A stretch of 64,000 nt of DNA, taken from positions 248,001-312,000 of the forward strand of contig JADJEV010000005.1 of assembly GCA_016708905.1 (NCBI GenBank). The letters are read 5' to 3'. Every line of letters begins with the position of its first letter. The stretch's first letter is position 1. The stretch is from Candidatus Methylophosphatis roskildensis (GTDB taxonomy: Bacteria > Pseudomonadota > Gammaproteobacteria > Burkholderiales > Rhodocyclaceae). The notes beneath the pieces are model-generated. The model was given only the letters and a program-made list of their open reading frames with translations, was not told the origin of the DNA and searched no databases. Positions 42,076-51,745 of the stretch are shown piece by piece. The position numbers and the translations under genes were made by a program.

Positions 42076-44553
42076 TCAAGCCGGCTGCGCCTGTTCGTTC
42101 GTCATGGCGCCCTTGCGATGGAAACGAATCGGTGTGAACTCGTGCTTGTCGGCGCCTTCGGCACGTTCGGCCCAAGGATCCTTGTAGTCCTGCACGGCAT
42201 ATAGCAGGCGTTCATACAGCGCCTTGCGGTTGACTGCATCGTCCACCACCCGGCCCTTTATGTAGTCGAGCCCCACGCGATGCACGTAATGTACCGTCCG
42301 ATCGAGGTAGCGCGCCTCTTCGCGATATAGCTGGAGGAAGGCGGCCGAATACTCGAGCACCTCGTCGTCGCTCGACACCTTGCACAGGAACTGCGCGACA
42401 TCGGTCTTTATGCCGCCATTGCCGGCCACGTAAAGCTCGTAGCCGCCGTCGACACCGATCACGCCGACATCCTTGATGCCGGCCTCGGCACAGTTGCGCG
42501 GGCAACCCGAAACCGCCAGCTTGACCTTGTGCGGGCTCCACATGCCGAACAGCATTTTCTCGAGCTTGACGCCCATGCTCATCGAGAGCTGGGTGCCGAA
42601 GCGGCAATGCTCGGCGCCGACGCAGGTCTTCACGGTGCGCAGGCTCTTGCCGTAGGCATGACCCGACACCATGCCGGCGGCGGCGAAATCGGCCCACACC
42701 CTGGGCAGATCTTCCTTCTTCACGCCGAGCAGGTCGATGCGCTGGCCCCCGGTGACCTTGATCGTGGGCACCTCGTATTTCTCGGCGGCGTCGGCGATCG
42801 CACGCAATTCCTGCGGGGTTGTCAGCCCGCCCCACATGCGCGGCACGACCGAATAGCTGCCGTCCTTCTGGATGTTGGCATGGGCGCGCTCGTTGATGAA
42901 GCGGCTTTGCGGATCGTCCTTCGCCTGATGCGGCCAGGTGCTGATCAGATAGTAGTTGAGGGCGGGGCGGCAGGAGGCGCAACCGTTGGGCGCGCGCCAG
43001 GCCATGCCCTGCTGGACCTCGGGAATCGACAGCCACTTGTTCTTGCGGATCGCCTCGCGCACTTCCTCGTGGGTGTGATCGGTGCAGCCGCACATCGGCT
43101 TGCTCTTCGAGTCCGCCGGCTGGTAGGCGCCGCCGACGCAGGAGGCGAGAATCTGTTCGACCAGCCCGGTACACGAGCCGCAGGAACTGGAAGCCTTGGT
43201 GTGCTTGCGCACGTCATCGAGGGAAAACAGTCCGTGGCTCTTGATCGCCTTGACGATGTCGCCCTTGCACACGCCGTTGCAGCCGCACACCTGTGCGCTG
43301 TCGGGCATTGCCGCTGCATGGGTCTCGCCCTTGTGGCCGGCATCACCGAGATGATTCTGTCCGAACATCAGGTGATCGCGCACCTCATGCACGTCCTGTC
43401 GGTCCTTCATCAACTGGAAATACCATGAACCATCGACGGTGTCGCCGTACAGCACGGAACCGACGATGCGGTCGTCCTTGACCAGGATGCGCTTGTACAC
43501 GCCGCCCTGACGGTCGTGCAGCACGATCTCTTCGGCGTCCTTGTCGCTGAAATCGCCAGCCGAGAAGACATCGATGCCGGTGACCTTGAGCTTGGTCGAC
43601 ACCACCGAGCCCTCGTAGCGTGCGATGCCGAAGTTGGCGAGGTGGTTGGCGCACACCTTGGCCTGCTCGAACAGCGGTGCCACCAGACCATAGGCGATGC
43701 CGCGGTGTTCGACGCATTCTCCCACGGCATAGACCCGCGGGTCGAAAGTCTGCATGGTGTCATTGACGACGACGCCGCGGTTGCAATGAAGGCCCGCGGC
43801 CTTGGCAAGATCGATGTTGGGACGGATACCGGCTGCCATCACCACGACGTCCGCCGGAATCGAGTCGCCGTCCTTGAACTTGATCGCGCAGACACGCCCG
43901 GACTCCCCTTGAACCAGTTCGGCGGTCTGCTTCTCGAGCAGAAACCTGAGGCCCTTCTTCTCCAGCGAAGCCTGCAGCATGTCGGCGGCCTCGCGGTCGA
44001 GCTGACGTTCCATTATCCACGGCATCAGGTGCACCACGGTCACGTTCATTCCGCGTAACGCGAGGCCGTTGGCCGCTTCCAGGCCGAGCAGGCCGGCGCC
44101 GATCACCACCGCGTGCTGGTGCGTCTTGGCCGCCTCGATCATCATCTCGGTGTCGGCGATGTCGCGATAGCTGATGACGCCCGGCAATTCCTTGCCCGGC
44201 ACCGGCAGGATGAAGGGCGATGAACCGGTGGCGATCAGCAGACGATCGTATTCGGCCTCGGTGCCGTCTTCGGCGATCACCACGCGATGGATGCGATCGA
44301 TCCTGACCACCGTCTTACCGGCATGCAATGTGATCCGGTTGTCGCGATACCAGTCGAGATCATTGAGCATGATCTCGGGCAGTGTCATCTCGCCCGACAG
44401 CACCGGCGAGAGCAGGATGCGGTTGTAGTTGCCGTGGGGCTCGGCACCGAACACCGTGATGTCGTACAGATCGGGGGCGTACTTGCGCAGTTCCTCGAGC
44501 GTGCGCACGCCCGCCATGCCGTTGCCGATCATCACCAGTTTCATTCTGTTCAT
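42076..44553 (-). CDS. nirB: NADH-dependent nitrite reductase large subunit NirB
   Basis: An 825-residue cytoplasmic flavo-siroheme enzyme. The N-terminal FAD/NAD domain (VMIGNGMAGVRTLEEL, VVIGAGLLGLEAANGL) is followed by BFD-like [2Fe-2S] segments (CGCNGVCKGDI, SSCGSCTGLVEQ; CGCTDHTHEEVREAI, NGCASCRPALNY) and the siroheme/[4Fe-4S] domain (CVGAEHCRFG and SGCPRNCAEAG provide the four Cys). Complete length. Followed directly by nirD. A long leader with hairpins precedes it. Confidence 0.95.
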   Translation of the reverse strand: MNRMKLVMIGNGMAGVRTLEELRKYAPDLYDITVFGAEPHGNYNRILLSPVLSGEMTLPEIMLNDLDWYRDNRITLHAGKTVVRIDRIHRVVIAEDGTEAEYDRLLIATGSSPFILPVPGKELPGVISYRDIADTEMMIEAAKTHQHAVVIGAGLLGLEAANGLALRGMNVTVVHLMPWIMERQLDREAADMLQASLEKKGLRFLLEKQTAELVQGESGRVCAIKFKDGDSIPADVVVMAAGIRPNIDLAKAAGLHCNRGVVVNDTMQTFDPRVYAVGECVEHRGIAYGLVAPLFEQAKVCANHLANFGIARYEGSVVSTKLKVTGIDVFSAGDFSDKDAEEIVLHDRQGGVYKRILVKDDRIVGSVLYGDTVDGSWYFQLMKDRQDVHEVRDHLMFGQNHLGDAGHKGETHAAAMPDSAQVCGCNGVCKGDIVKAIKSHGLFSLDDVRKHTKASSSCGSCTGLVEQILASCVGGAYQPADSKSKPMCGCTDHTHEEVREAIRKNKWLSIPEVQQGMAWRAPNGCASCRPALNYYLISTWPHQAKDDPQSRFINERAHANIQKDGSYSVVPRMWGGLTTPQELRAIADAAEKYEVPTIKVTGGQRIDLLGVKKEDLPRVWADFAAAGMVSGHAYGKSLRTVKTCVGAEHCRFGTQLSMSMGVKLEKMLFGMWSPHKVKLAVSGCPRNCAEAGIKDVGVIGVDGGYELYVAGNGGIKTDVAQFLCKVSSDDEVLEYSAAFLQLYREEARYLDRTVHYVHRVGLDYIKGRVVDDAVNRKALYERLLYAVQDYKDPWAERAEGADKHEFTPIRFHRKGAMTNEQAQPA

Positions 44554-44633
44554 CCCTGGTCACCTCGAACCGGCGGCCGCCACGTCGGGTGCAACATCAC
44601 GCAACACATTCAGCGATTCGCCTCCAAAAAGGA

Positions 44634-44680
44634 GGGCGTCCATCCACAAAGGGGAGGAGGTACCTTGGCGATGGACGCCC
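44634..44680 (-). terminator. Terminator-like hairpin in nirB leader
   Basis: Read on the minus strand, GGGCGTCCATC (44680-44670) pairs perfectly with GATGGACGCCC (44644-44634) across a 25-nt loop and is followed by TCCTTTTTGG. The T run is itself inside a second small hairpin CCTCC-TTTTT-GGAGG (44635-44621), which overlaps the first, so the two could be alternatives. It lies about 80 nt before nirB and about 250 nt after cbiX: either an attenuator for nirB or a late terminator for cbiX. Confidence 0.45.
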
Positions 44681-44932
44681 CTGCCGGCCAAATAACCCGA
44701 TCAACGCCAGCCGCCGCATGGCTGCGCTTGCCGAGTGCCTCGCAAACGCTGTGCCAATCTCGCGAATGGCCGGGAAAGCCGCGTCGATTCTCGGCCTCAG
44801 GGCAGTGACTACTTTCGCCCGAGAGCCAAGGCGGAAAGCAGGTCGCACTACTGCAGTGCAATATCCACACGTCGCGCACTACTCGGGCGCACCACGGGAA
44901 GCCGAGAGCCAACAGCGCGTTTTCAGCGGCGG

Positions 44933-45304
44933 CTATGCGCCGGCGAACCCCGCCGCGTAGGCGGCGATCGCCGCCAGCACCGAGTTCGACTCTCCGACCG
45001 GTGCGGCCAGTTCGATCGACAGGCCAGGGTGGTGCGAACGCGCCTGCTCGAGCAGCAGCGGGACATCGCGCTTGAGGTGCCCGGCCTGGGCGATGAACAT
45101 CGGTACCACGGCAATCCTGCCGCAGGAGCGGGCAAGACTGTCGATGGCTTGTGGCAAGGTCGGGGTCAGAAACTCGAGGAACGCGAGTTCGAGCGGCAAC
45201 GCGGGATAGGTCTGCCCGATCAGCGTGGCCACCCGGCGCATTGGTTCGGCCCACTGCGGGTCGCGCGCACCATGGCCGAAAAGGATCAGGCCGGTCGTCT
45301 TCAT
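44933..45304 (-). CDS. cbiX: CbiX-type sirohydrochlorin chelatase
   Basis: A 123-residue single-domain chelatase (CbiX-short), with metal-binding His in LILFGHGARDPQW and in MFIAQAGHLKRDVP. It inserts cobalt or ferrous iron into sirohydrochlorin. Next to nirBD the likely product is siroheme for NirB, making it functionally a SirB-like ferrochelatase; cobalt use for cobalamin cannot be excluded. Transcribed in the same direction as nirBD with 379 bp between. Confidence 0.88.
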   Translation of the reverse strand: MKTTGLILFGHGARDPQWAEPMRRVATLIGQTYPALPLELAFLEFLTPTLPQAIDSLARSCGRIAVVPMFIAQAGHLKRDVPLLLEQARSHHPGLSIELAAPVGESNSVLAAIAAYAAGFAGA

Positions 45305-45448
45305 CGCGGCCCGGACATCTCTACGTCATGTTGTTTCACTGCTCACCCCCGTGCATTGCGCCGCCGGACCGCCAGCTTACCCTAGCAGCCCCGCGCTCGG
45401 CGCTGGCACGATACAATCGCAAGACATCTCGGCCGGACGGGGAAAACC

Positions 45449-46153
45449 ATGAACATACTGATCGTCGACGATCATCCGCTGATCGTGCAGGGCCTGACGG
45501 TTGCGCTGCACGACATCGACCCGAGCGTCGTGTCGGAAAGCGCTGGCAGCGCCGAGCAGGCGCTGGCCGTGCTCGACCGCAATCAGCCGCTCGCGCTGAT
45601 TCTGCTCGACCTCGGCCTGCCGGGCGCCGAAGGGCTCGATCTGCTGATCCGCGTGCGCGAGCAACGGCCGGAAGTACCGGTTGTCGTGCTGTCGGCCAAC
45701 GACGAGCGAGAAACCGTGCTCGGTTCGCTCGATGCCGGCGCGATGGGTTTCATCTCCAAACGCTCGGCGACGCCAGTGCTAGTGAGCGCTCTGCAACTGG
45801 TGCTCTCCGGGGGCGTCTACATCCCGCCGCAGGTATTGGCAGCCATGCCGACACCCAGGCCTGGCGCGCTGTTTTCGGGCTCTACCCAGACCGCGGTGCC
45901 GGCCGGCCGGCGCGTCACGCCGAGCGACCTGGGCCTGACCGATCGACAGGCGGAAGTGCTCGCGCTGCTGGTCGAAGGCAAGCCGAACAAGATCATCTGC
46001 CGCGAGCTCAATGTCTCGGAAGGCACGGTGAAGACCCACGTATCCGCGATCCTGCGTGCGCTGAACGTCGGTAACCGCACGCAGGTTCTGTTCGCGCTGT
46101 CCAGGCTCGGCGTGCAACTGCCGGCGCGCGTCGGCCGCCCCGCAGGAAACTAG
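45449..46153 (+). CDS. NarL/FixJ-family response regulator
   Basis: A 234-residue regulator: receiver (about 1-120: IVDDHPLIVQGL, Asp in LILLDLGLPGAEG, Lys in FISKRSA), a linker and a LuxR-type helix-turn-helix (about 165-220: LTDRQAEVLALLVEGKPNKIICRELNVSEGTVKTHV). It is convergent, 20 bp away, with the kinase gene 46174-48114, the likely partner. Confidence 0.92.
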   Translation: MNILIVDDHPLIVQGLTVALHDIDPSVVSESAGSAEQALAVLDRNQPLALILLDLGLPGAEGLDLLIRVREQRPEVPVVVLSANDERETVLGSLDAGAMGFISKRSATPVLVSALQLVLSGGVYIPPQVLAAMPTPRPGALFSGSTQTAVPAGRRVTPSDLGLTDRQAEVLALLVEGKPNKIICRELNVSEGTVKTHVSAILRALNVGNRTQVLFALSRLGVQLPARVGRPAGN

Positions 46154-46173
46154 TACTGCGCCCCGGACGCCTT

Positions 46174-48114
46174 TCAGACGCCGGGTTCCACCGCTGCGCC
46201 CAAGACCTCGGCGATCAGGGTTTCCAGATCCTGCGGATGCACCGGCTTGGAGAGCATCGGATAGCCGCTGCCGGCCAGGATGCGCAGCGTTTCGGGGCTT
46301 GACTCTCCGGTCAGGATGATCCCGGGCAGAGTCGGGCCATAGAGCGCGCGCAGCAGATTGAGCAGTGACACCCCATCGTCGTCGGAGCCCAGCCGATAGT
46401 CGGTCACGATCAAGTCCGGCTGCACACTTTCGTGGCGTAGCGCAGCCTCGGCCTCGCGGCTGGACGAGGCGAGAATCACCTCGGCGCCGCGCAGCTCGAG
46501 ATAGCCCGCCAGCGCCATCAATACATCGCGTTCGTCGTCGACCAGCAGCAGGCGGCGACCCGCCAGCGGCGCCGGATCGTCTTCTGTTGCGGCCGTTTCG
46601 GGATGCGCCGCGACCGGCGCGACGCGCGGCACGAGTAGCTCGAACACCGTGCCCTTGCCCAACGACGATCGCACGCGGATCGGGTGTTCGAGCAAGCGGC
46701 AGAGCCGATCGACGATCGCCAGCCCCAGCCCCAGGCCCTTGTCGCGCGCGCGCTCGGGTCGCCCGATCTGAATGAACTCGCGGAAGATCTCCTTCTGCTT
46801 CTCCGGCTCGATGCCACGCCCGGAATCCCACACTTCGATGCCCAACAGCAGCCCGTGGCGCCGGCAGCCGACGACCACGCCACCACGCGCGGTGTAGCGC
46901 AGGGCATTCGATACCAGGTTGGAGAGTATGCGCATCAGCAGCAGAGGATCGCTGCGCACCCATGCTCCAGTCGGCACGATGGCAAGGTCCAGGCCGTTGA
47001 CGTCCGCGGTCGGGCGAAAGGTTTCGCGCAGGTTCTCGAGCAGCGGGCCGAGCGGCATTTCCTCGAACCGGGGGGTCACCGCACCGGCGTCGAGCTTGGA
47101 GATGTCGAGCAGCGCCTCGATCACCGCCTCCAGCGAATCGACGCCGCGCCCCACGCCCTCGACCAGTTCGATGGCCGCAGGATCGGTAACCCGTCGCCGC
47201 AGAGCATGGGAAAACATGCCGAGCGCCTGGAGCGGCTGGCGCAGGTCATGGCTGGCAGCCGCGAGAAATTGCGTCTTCGTTCGATTGGCCAGTTCGGCGC
47301 GATCCTTCTGTCGATGCAATTCGGCGGTTGCGACGGCAACCCGCGCCTCCATGTTGTCACGCGCCTCGGCCAGCGATTCGGCCATCTCATTGATGCCGGA
47401 TTCGAGCACCTTGAGCACGCCGCCGGCTCGTACGTTGGCGCGCGCGGAAAGGTTGCCGCGCTCGATCTCGGCCACCGTATCGGCCAGATCGAGTACCGGA
47501 TTGGTGACACCCTGGGCGAGCCAACGCGCAAGCAGGCCGGAGAGCAGCAGTCCCATCATGGTGATCGCCGCTGCGCCCAGTACCAGGTCGCGCTTGCGCG
47601 CGTCGACCTCGGCGCGCGACATCTCGACCAGCACGCTGCCCAGCACGGGTGCGGGAGCCGGACTGTCCGGCGATGCCGCGACTTCCTTGTCGAACGCGTC
47701 GTCCCGCGAAATCGAGAACTGCCCGACCGGCGAACTGAAAACCAGGCTGCGCCGATCGGCACTGACCAGGCCGGCGGAAACCGGCAGCGGACGCGCATTG
47801 GCCAGGTCGCCCACCATGCGCCCACTGGCCGCCAGCACCTCGCCCGCGGCATCGAGAATCGCCACGCCCGACAGATCGGTTTCGCGCATGGTCGAGTCGG
47901 CAAGCTGGCGCAGACGTTCGCGGTTGCCGGAGAACACGCCGTATTCCGAGGCGACCGCCAACTGACGGATCAGCAGGTTGCCGCGACTGAACAGCGAAGT
48001 TTCCAGATCCTCGATGCGATTGCGGGTGAAGTACCAGGCCAGCAGTACCGCGATCAGGGTGGCGGGTATGATGGCAGCAAGCAGCACCCGGGTGCGGATG
48101 TCCCAGTTATTCAT
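46174..48114 (-). CDS. Hybrid sensor kinase of TonB-receptor module 1
   Basis: A 646-residue membrane kinase: TM1 (about 10-28), a short periplasmic sensor (about 30-175), TM2 (about 182-203), HAMP, HisKA (H box FLAAASHDLRQPLQALGMF), HATPase (N box LSNLVSNALRYTARG, G boxes DSGRGIEP and GLGLGLAIV) and a C-terminal receiver (about 520-640, Asp in LIVTDYRLG). It is the last gene of an operon TonB receptor - periplasmic protein - kinase; the periplasmic protein may be its ligand-binding partner. Confidence 0.92.
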   Translation of the reverse strand: MNNWDIRTRVLLAAIIPATLIAVLLAWYFTRNRIEDLETSLFSRGNLLIRQLAVASEYGVFSGNRERLRQLADSTMRETDLSGVAILDAAGEVLAASGRMVGDLANARPLPVSAGLVSADRRSLVFSSPVGQFSISRDDAFDKEVAASPDSPAPAPVLGSVLVEMSRAEVDARKRDLVLGAAAITMMGLLLSGLLARWLAQGVTNPVLDLADTVAEIERGNLSARANVRAGGVLKVLESGINEMAESLAEARDNMEARVAVATAELHRQKDRAELANRTKTQFLAAASHDLRQPLQALGMFSHALRRRVTDPAAIELVEGVGRGVDSLEAVIEALLDISKLDAGAVTPRFEEMPLGPLLENLRETFRPTADVNGLDLAIVPTGAWVRSDPLLLMRILSNLVSNALRYTARGGVVVGCRRHGLLLGIEVWDSGRGIEPEKQKEIFREFIQIGRPERARDKGLGLGLAIVDRLCRLLEHPIRVRSSLGKGTVFELLVPRVAPVAAHPETAATEDDPAPLAGRRLLLVDDERDVLMALAGYLELRGAEVILASSSREAEAALRHESVQPDLIVTDYRLGSDDDGVSLLNLLRALYGPTLPGIILTGESSPETLRILAGSGYPMLSKPVHPQDLETLIAEVLGAAVEPGV

Positions 48115-48146
48115 GCTGAACGCGTCGGCACCGGCACCGGCGCAAG

Positions 48147-49136
48147 TTACTCCTTTTCCAGTTTCTGCAGTTCGGCGACCAGAAAGGCCTCGGCCGGTAC
48201 CTTGATGTCGAGCGAGCGCGCCACGGTGTCATTGACATTGACCCAGAAGGCGCGCGGATACTGGGGCTGCGGCAGGCTGCCGGACGCCAGCGCAAGTTGC
48301 ACCATCTCGGCCGCCTGGCGGGCGTTCTGCTGGGGCGTCGAGAATACGGCAGCCAGCGCCCCGGCACGCACATATGCCGGCGAAAAGCCGAATACCGGCT
48401 GCTGCTTGCGATAGCTGGTGAGCAGAACATTGGGCAGCGTCGACGCATTGAACAGGCTCGAGTCGGGCAACGCAAGTATCGAGTCGGATTCGCCGAGGAC
48501 GCGCTGCAGCGCTGGATGAAGGTCTCTCGGCGCGCTGACCGTCTCGCGCACCAGCGTGATCTTCTGTTCGCGCGCACTGTTTGCCAGCATCGTGAGTTGC
48601 GACTCCCAGTCGGGACCGGCCAACACGCCGACTTTCGAACGACTCGGCAGCATCAGCCTTATCAGATTGAGCTGCCGCGCATAGGGCTGGTCGAGAAACA
48701 CCGCCGAAACCGGGCGCGAGGGCGTGCGCGAGGCGGACATTGCCGCGTCGAATGCCTTGCGCGGGACCAGCGCCGCAATTACCGGGGTCGCCGGTTCGCG
48801 CGCCAGGACTGCACTGAGCGCCCGGGTGCCCAGCGTCACCACGACTGCCACGCTGGCCGCCTTGTCCCGGCGTTCGACCGCATCGGCCATGGTGGTAATC
48901 AGGTTCACATCGGCGCCCAGTCCCTGCTTGAGTTCCTTCGCTGCATCGGTGTACAGGCCACTGCTTTCGGACAGCACCACCTCGATGTCGATCGCCGCAA
49001 GGGCCGGTGTAGAAAGGAGACAAAGCAGCCACAGCCCTACCAGCGCCCGCAGGGCCCGCAGCGTGGGACGCAACCAGGCGCCGCGCCCGAAGGGGCGGTC
49101 AAGCAATCGCAGGTGCAGATGGACGATTGGCGGCAT
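48147..49136 (-). CDS. Periplasmic ABC-type substrate-binding-like protein
   Basis: A 329-residue protein with a signal peptide (LVGLWLLCLLSTPALAA, cleavage near residue 47) and an ABC_sub_bind / periplasmic-binding type I fold (VVVTLGTRALSAVLA, TPVIAALVPRKAFD, AVFLDQPYARQLNLIRLMLP). No ABC permease or ATPase lies nearby, so it is probably a sensor component. It is placed between a TonB receptor (8 bp upstream) and a sensor kinase (32 bp downstream). Start ATG 49136. Confidence 0.83.
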   Translation of the reverse strand: MPPIVHLHLRLLDRPFGRGAWLRPTLRALRALVGLWLLCLLSTPALAAIDIEVVLSESSGLYTDAAKELKQGLGADVNLITTMADAVERRDKAASVAVVVTLGTRALSAVLAREPATPVIAALVPRKAFDAAMSASRTPSRPVSAVFLDQPYARQLNLIRLMLPSRSKVGVLAGPDWESQLTMLANSAREQKITLVRETVSAPRDLHPALQRVLGESDSILALPDSSLFNASTLPNVLLTSYRKQQPVFGFSPAYVRAGALAAVFSTPQQNARQAAEMVQLALASGSLPQPQYPRAFWVNVNDTVARSLDIKVPAEAFLVAELQKLEKE

Positions 49137-49144
49137 GGGCTGCG

Positions 49145-51085
49145 CTAGAACTCCGTTCGCAGGCTGAGATACCAGAACGGATCGACCGGATTGGGCGAGC
49201 GGCCGGGCAGGCGCCATTCCTCGTGGCGCGGGCCGCCGTTGATCAGTCCGACCGCAAGCTCGTTATTGCTGAGGCCGCTGCGAAAACGCCAGGCGATGCG
49301 TCCGTCCCACGTGGTGTAGGAAGGAATCGACTGGCTGTCGAGCCATTCGGTCGTGCCGACATTGATCAGCGATACGGTCGAGCTGATTCCCCGCCCGTAA
49401 CGCTGCTGCCAGGTGAGGCTCGATGAATACGGCGGCGTGCTGCTGCGGCCGTTGGGCGCCGCCGATTCGATGCGCGTCAGCGCGTGGCTCCAGATCAGGT
49501 CGGTGGACTCGGACGGACGCGCCTTCCATTGCCATTCGATGCCGCGAATCCTGACATCGTCCCGCTGGTTCACGATCAGGCGCGGCAAGGCACCGCGGCT
49601 TTCGAACGTCACCAGATTCCTGATGCGTTCCCGGTAGATGCGAACGTCGACCACCGACGACAAGAACGGCAGCATGCCGAGGTAGCCGATTTCCTGCGTG
49701 GTCACCCGTTCCGGCTCGAGCCGGCCCTGCGACTCGATGGCGACGAACGGTCCGAACTCAACGGTGCCCTTCTGTTCCCACAGCGAGGGCTCGCGATAGG
49801 CGCGCAATATGCCTGCGCGCAAGGTGTGGCCGGGGGCGACCTGCCAGTTGGCGAACAACCGCGGCGCAAGGCGGCCGGTTTCGCCCTGGAACTTCTCGTA
49901 GAGCCCGCCCAGATTGATCAGCAGCGGATCGACCGCGCGCCACTCGGCGTTGGCGAATACCCGGCCGACCGAGGTCGAACGACCGGGCTCACCGGCAAAG
50001 AAGCTGGCGCCCGACACTTCTTCGCGCCGGGCTTCGCCGCCCCACAGCAGGCGCAGGCTGGCGTAGGGCCGGAAGTAATGCTGGAAGTCGATATTGTCGC
50101 GATGGGCGACCCGGCTATTGTCGACGGTCGTGAACGGCGCCGGCAGAATCGGCACGAACTGCAGCTCGCGCCCGCGCTCGGTATTGTGGTAGTAACCGGC
50201 GGTCCACTCCTCGTCGAGATCGGGCGCGTAGCGCCAGCGCAGCTGGACAAACTCGTGCAGCGAATCGAGATCGCGGGTGCCGTTGTCCGGATCGTTCGTG
50301 TAGCCCAGGCCGCGCAGCGAGCTGTTGACGCCGGCACTGAAGGTGACTTCGGCGCGGCTCGACAGCCGGTAGTCGGCACGCAGCGTCGCCACCGTATTGC
50401 GCCGATCGTCGACGAGCGCCTTGAAGCCATCGTCCTGCATGTGTGTGGCCGACACGCGCAGCGACATGTCGCCGTAGCGCGCGCCGACCCGCGCCGCGGC
50501 ATCGAACTGGCCGAGGTTGCCGCCGAGCAGCGAGAGCATGGCACCGCCGTCTTCGGCGCTATGGCGGGTGATGATGTTCACCACGCCGAGAAAGGCGTTG
50601 GCGCCGTAGGTCGCCGAACTGGAACCGCGCACGATCTCGATTCGATCGATCTCGTCGATGGTGATCGGCAGACCACCCCAGTCGACGCCGCCGGCGAGGT
50701 AGTTCGAATAGACCGACCGCCCATCGATCAGCACCTGCATCTTGTTCGAGGCGAACGAGGAGGCCAGACCGTGGTAACTCAGCGCTGTGGTGTGGCCGCG
50801 GTCCTGGATCACCGTAAAGCCGGGCACCAGGCGGAACAGCCGGCCGATGTCGCGATATCCGGTCGAGCGGATGAAATCGCGGTCGAGCACGGTCACCGCG
50901 GCGGGCGCCTCGGACAAGGGTTGCGGCAGGCGTGACGCGGACAATACCACCGGCAGTTCCTCGAAGAATCCTCTTTCGCTGTCGCTCTGGACGGCCCAAA
51001 CGGGGCCGGCTAGCAGGCCGCCGAGCATCGCCAGGGACCAGCGTGCAGCGTCACGCCGCGAAGCAGAATCGTGTGTCGTAGTCAT
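49145..51085 (-). CDS. TonB-dependent receptor, module 1
   Basis: A 646-residue outer-membrane receptor with signal peptide (cleavage near AVWA, about residue 31), plug domain (about 45-165: VLSASRLPQPLSEAPAAVTVLD, IEIVRGSSSATYGANAFLGVVNIIT) and a beta-barrel ending in aromatic Phe (SLRTEF), needed for outer-membrane insertion. It has no N-terminal signalling extension of the FecA type. It is smaller than siderophore receptors of 700+ residues and resembles vitamin/colicin-receptor-like ones. Substrate unknown; its position ahead of a sensor protein and kinase suggests ligand sensing. Confidence 0.9.
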   Translation of the reverse strand: MTTTHDSASRRDAARWSLAMLGGLLAGPVWAVQSDSERGFFEELPVVLSASRLPQPLSEAPAAVTVLDRDFIRSTGYRDIGRLFRLVPGFTVIQDRGHTTALSYHGLASSFASNKMQVLIDGRSVYSNYLAGGVDWGGLPITIDEIDRIEIVRGSSSATYGANAFLGVVNIITRHSAEDGGAMLSLLGGNLGQFDAAARVGARYGDMSLRVSATHMQDDGFKALVDDRRNTVATLRADYRLSSRAEVTFSAGVNSSLRGLGYTNDPDNGTRDLDSLHEFVQLRWRYAPDLDEEWTAGYYHNTERGRELQFVPILPAPFTTVDNSRVAHRDNIDFQHYFRPYASLRLLWGGEARREEVSGASFFAGEPGRSTSVGRVFANAEWRAVDPLLINLGGLYEKFQGETGRLAPRLFANWQVAPGHTLRAGILRAYREPSLWEQKGTVEFGPFVAIESQGRLEPERVTTQEIGYLGMLPFLSSVVDVRIYRERIRNLVTFESRGALPRLIVNQRDDVRIRGIEWQWKARPSESTDLIWSHALTRIESAAPNGRSSTPPYSSSLTWQQRYGRGISSTVSLINVGTTEWLDSQSIPSYTTWDGRIAWRFRSGLSNNELAVGLINGGPRHEEWRLPGRSPNPVDPFWYLSLRTEF

Positions 51086-51745
51086 ACGCGTGTTCCCGGA
51101 AACGCCACCAGCCGCGAATCTAGCATGTGCGGGCCAGGCACTGCCGAGCGCGGTCAGCGGGCCGCACCCTGCAACGATATCGACAAAAAGAGAAGCGCGA
51201 ATCGGCCGGGAGAGCGAGGCGGCAGCCTAGGCGGAAAGACCTAGGCCGTTGGATATACGGGGAGCAGGATCAAGCCGGTGCCGCCGGTACCTGCCACTGG
51301 CGGCGCGGAAGACGCCGGCCTGCAGGCCGCATGGAATGGACATCTGCCAGCAGGTGCGGCCGGAACCCGCATGGAATGGCGCTTCCAGAGCACATGCCAG
51401 GGAGAGCCAATATCCATGCGGATCACGAGCCTGCCACCTCGACGGTGCCCAGCATCCGCAGCACCCCAACCACCGAGTCGGCGGGAAGGACATGGAACCG
51501 CATGCTCTTGCCAGCCCTGTCATTCACCCGTCTGGCGTATTCGACGGCACTACGTGGAACATGCGCCTGGCCGGCCACTTGGCTTGCTGGACCATCTGGT
51601 ATGCTTGGCTCCGATCAGGGTTTTCCGTGAAGCTTCCGCAAGGTCTTTGCAGGGATTCAGCGCGGTGTCGGGCCCTGCCCCTCGAACAAGTACACTGCGT
51701 CCGGGACTCGGCACATTGCCAACCTCGCGCTGCGGGAGTGACTGA
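51086..51745. other. 660-bp intergenic region with repeats between divergent TonB receptor and iclR genes
   Basis: No gene is supported. CCTAGG-CGGAAAGA-CCTAGG near 51227-51246 is a small hairpin. Two direct copies of the CGCATGGAATGG motif (51328-51339, 51368-51379) and a TATCCATGCGG (about 51411-51421) make up repeat copy B. Confidence 0.45.
51328..51421. repeat. Palindromic intergenic repeat, copy B
   Basis: CGCATGGAATGGAC at 51328 and CGCATGGAATGGCG at 51368 in the same orientation, followed by the shortened inverse TATCCATGCGG. It shares GCCAG and CATGCC-type subsequences with copy C. Confidence 0.6.

Noticed and set aside
44597..44848. Small ORF between nirB and cbiX
   Set aside because: No ribosome site or recognisable motif, and it overlaps the hairpins of the nirB leader.
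48147..49136. Substrate-binding-like protein as part of an ABC importer
   Set aside because: No permease or ATPase gene lies in the operon; the neighbours are a receptor and a sensor kinase.
49484..50935. 483-residue open frame on the plus strand
   Set aside because: Antisense to TonB receptor 1; no domain seen.
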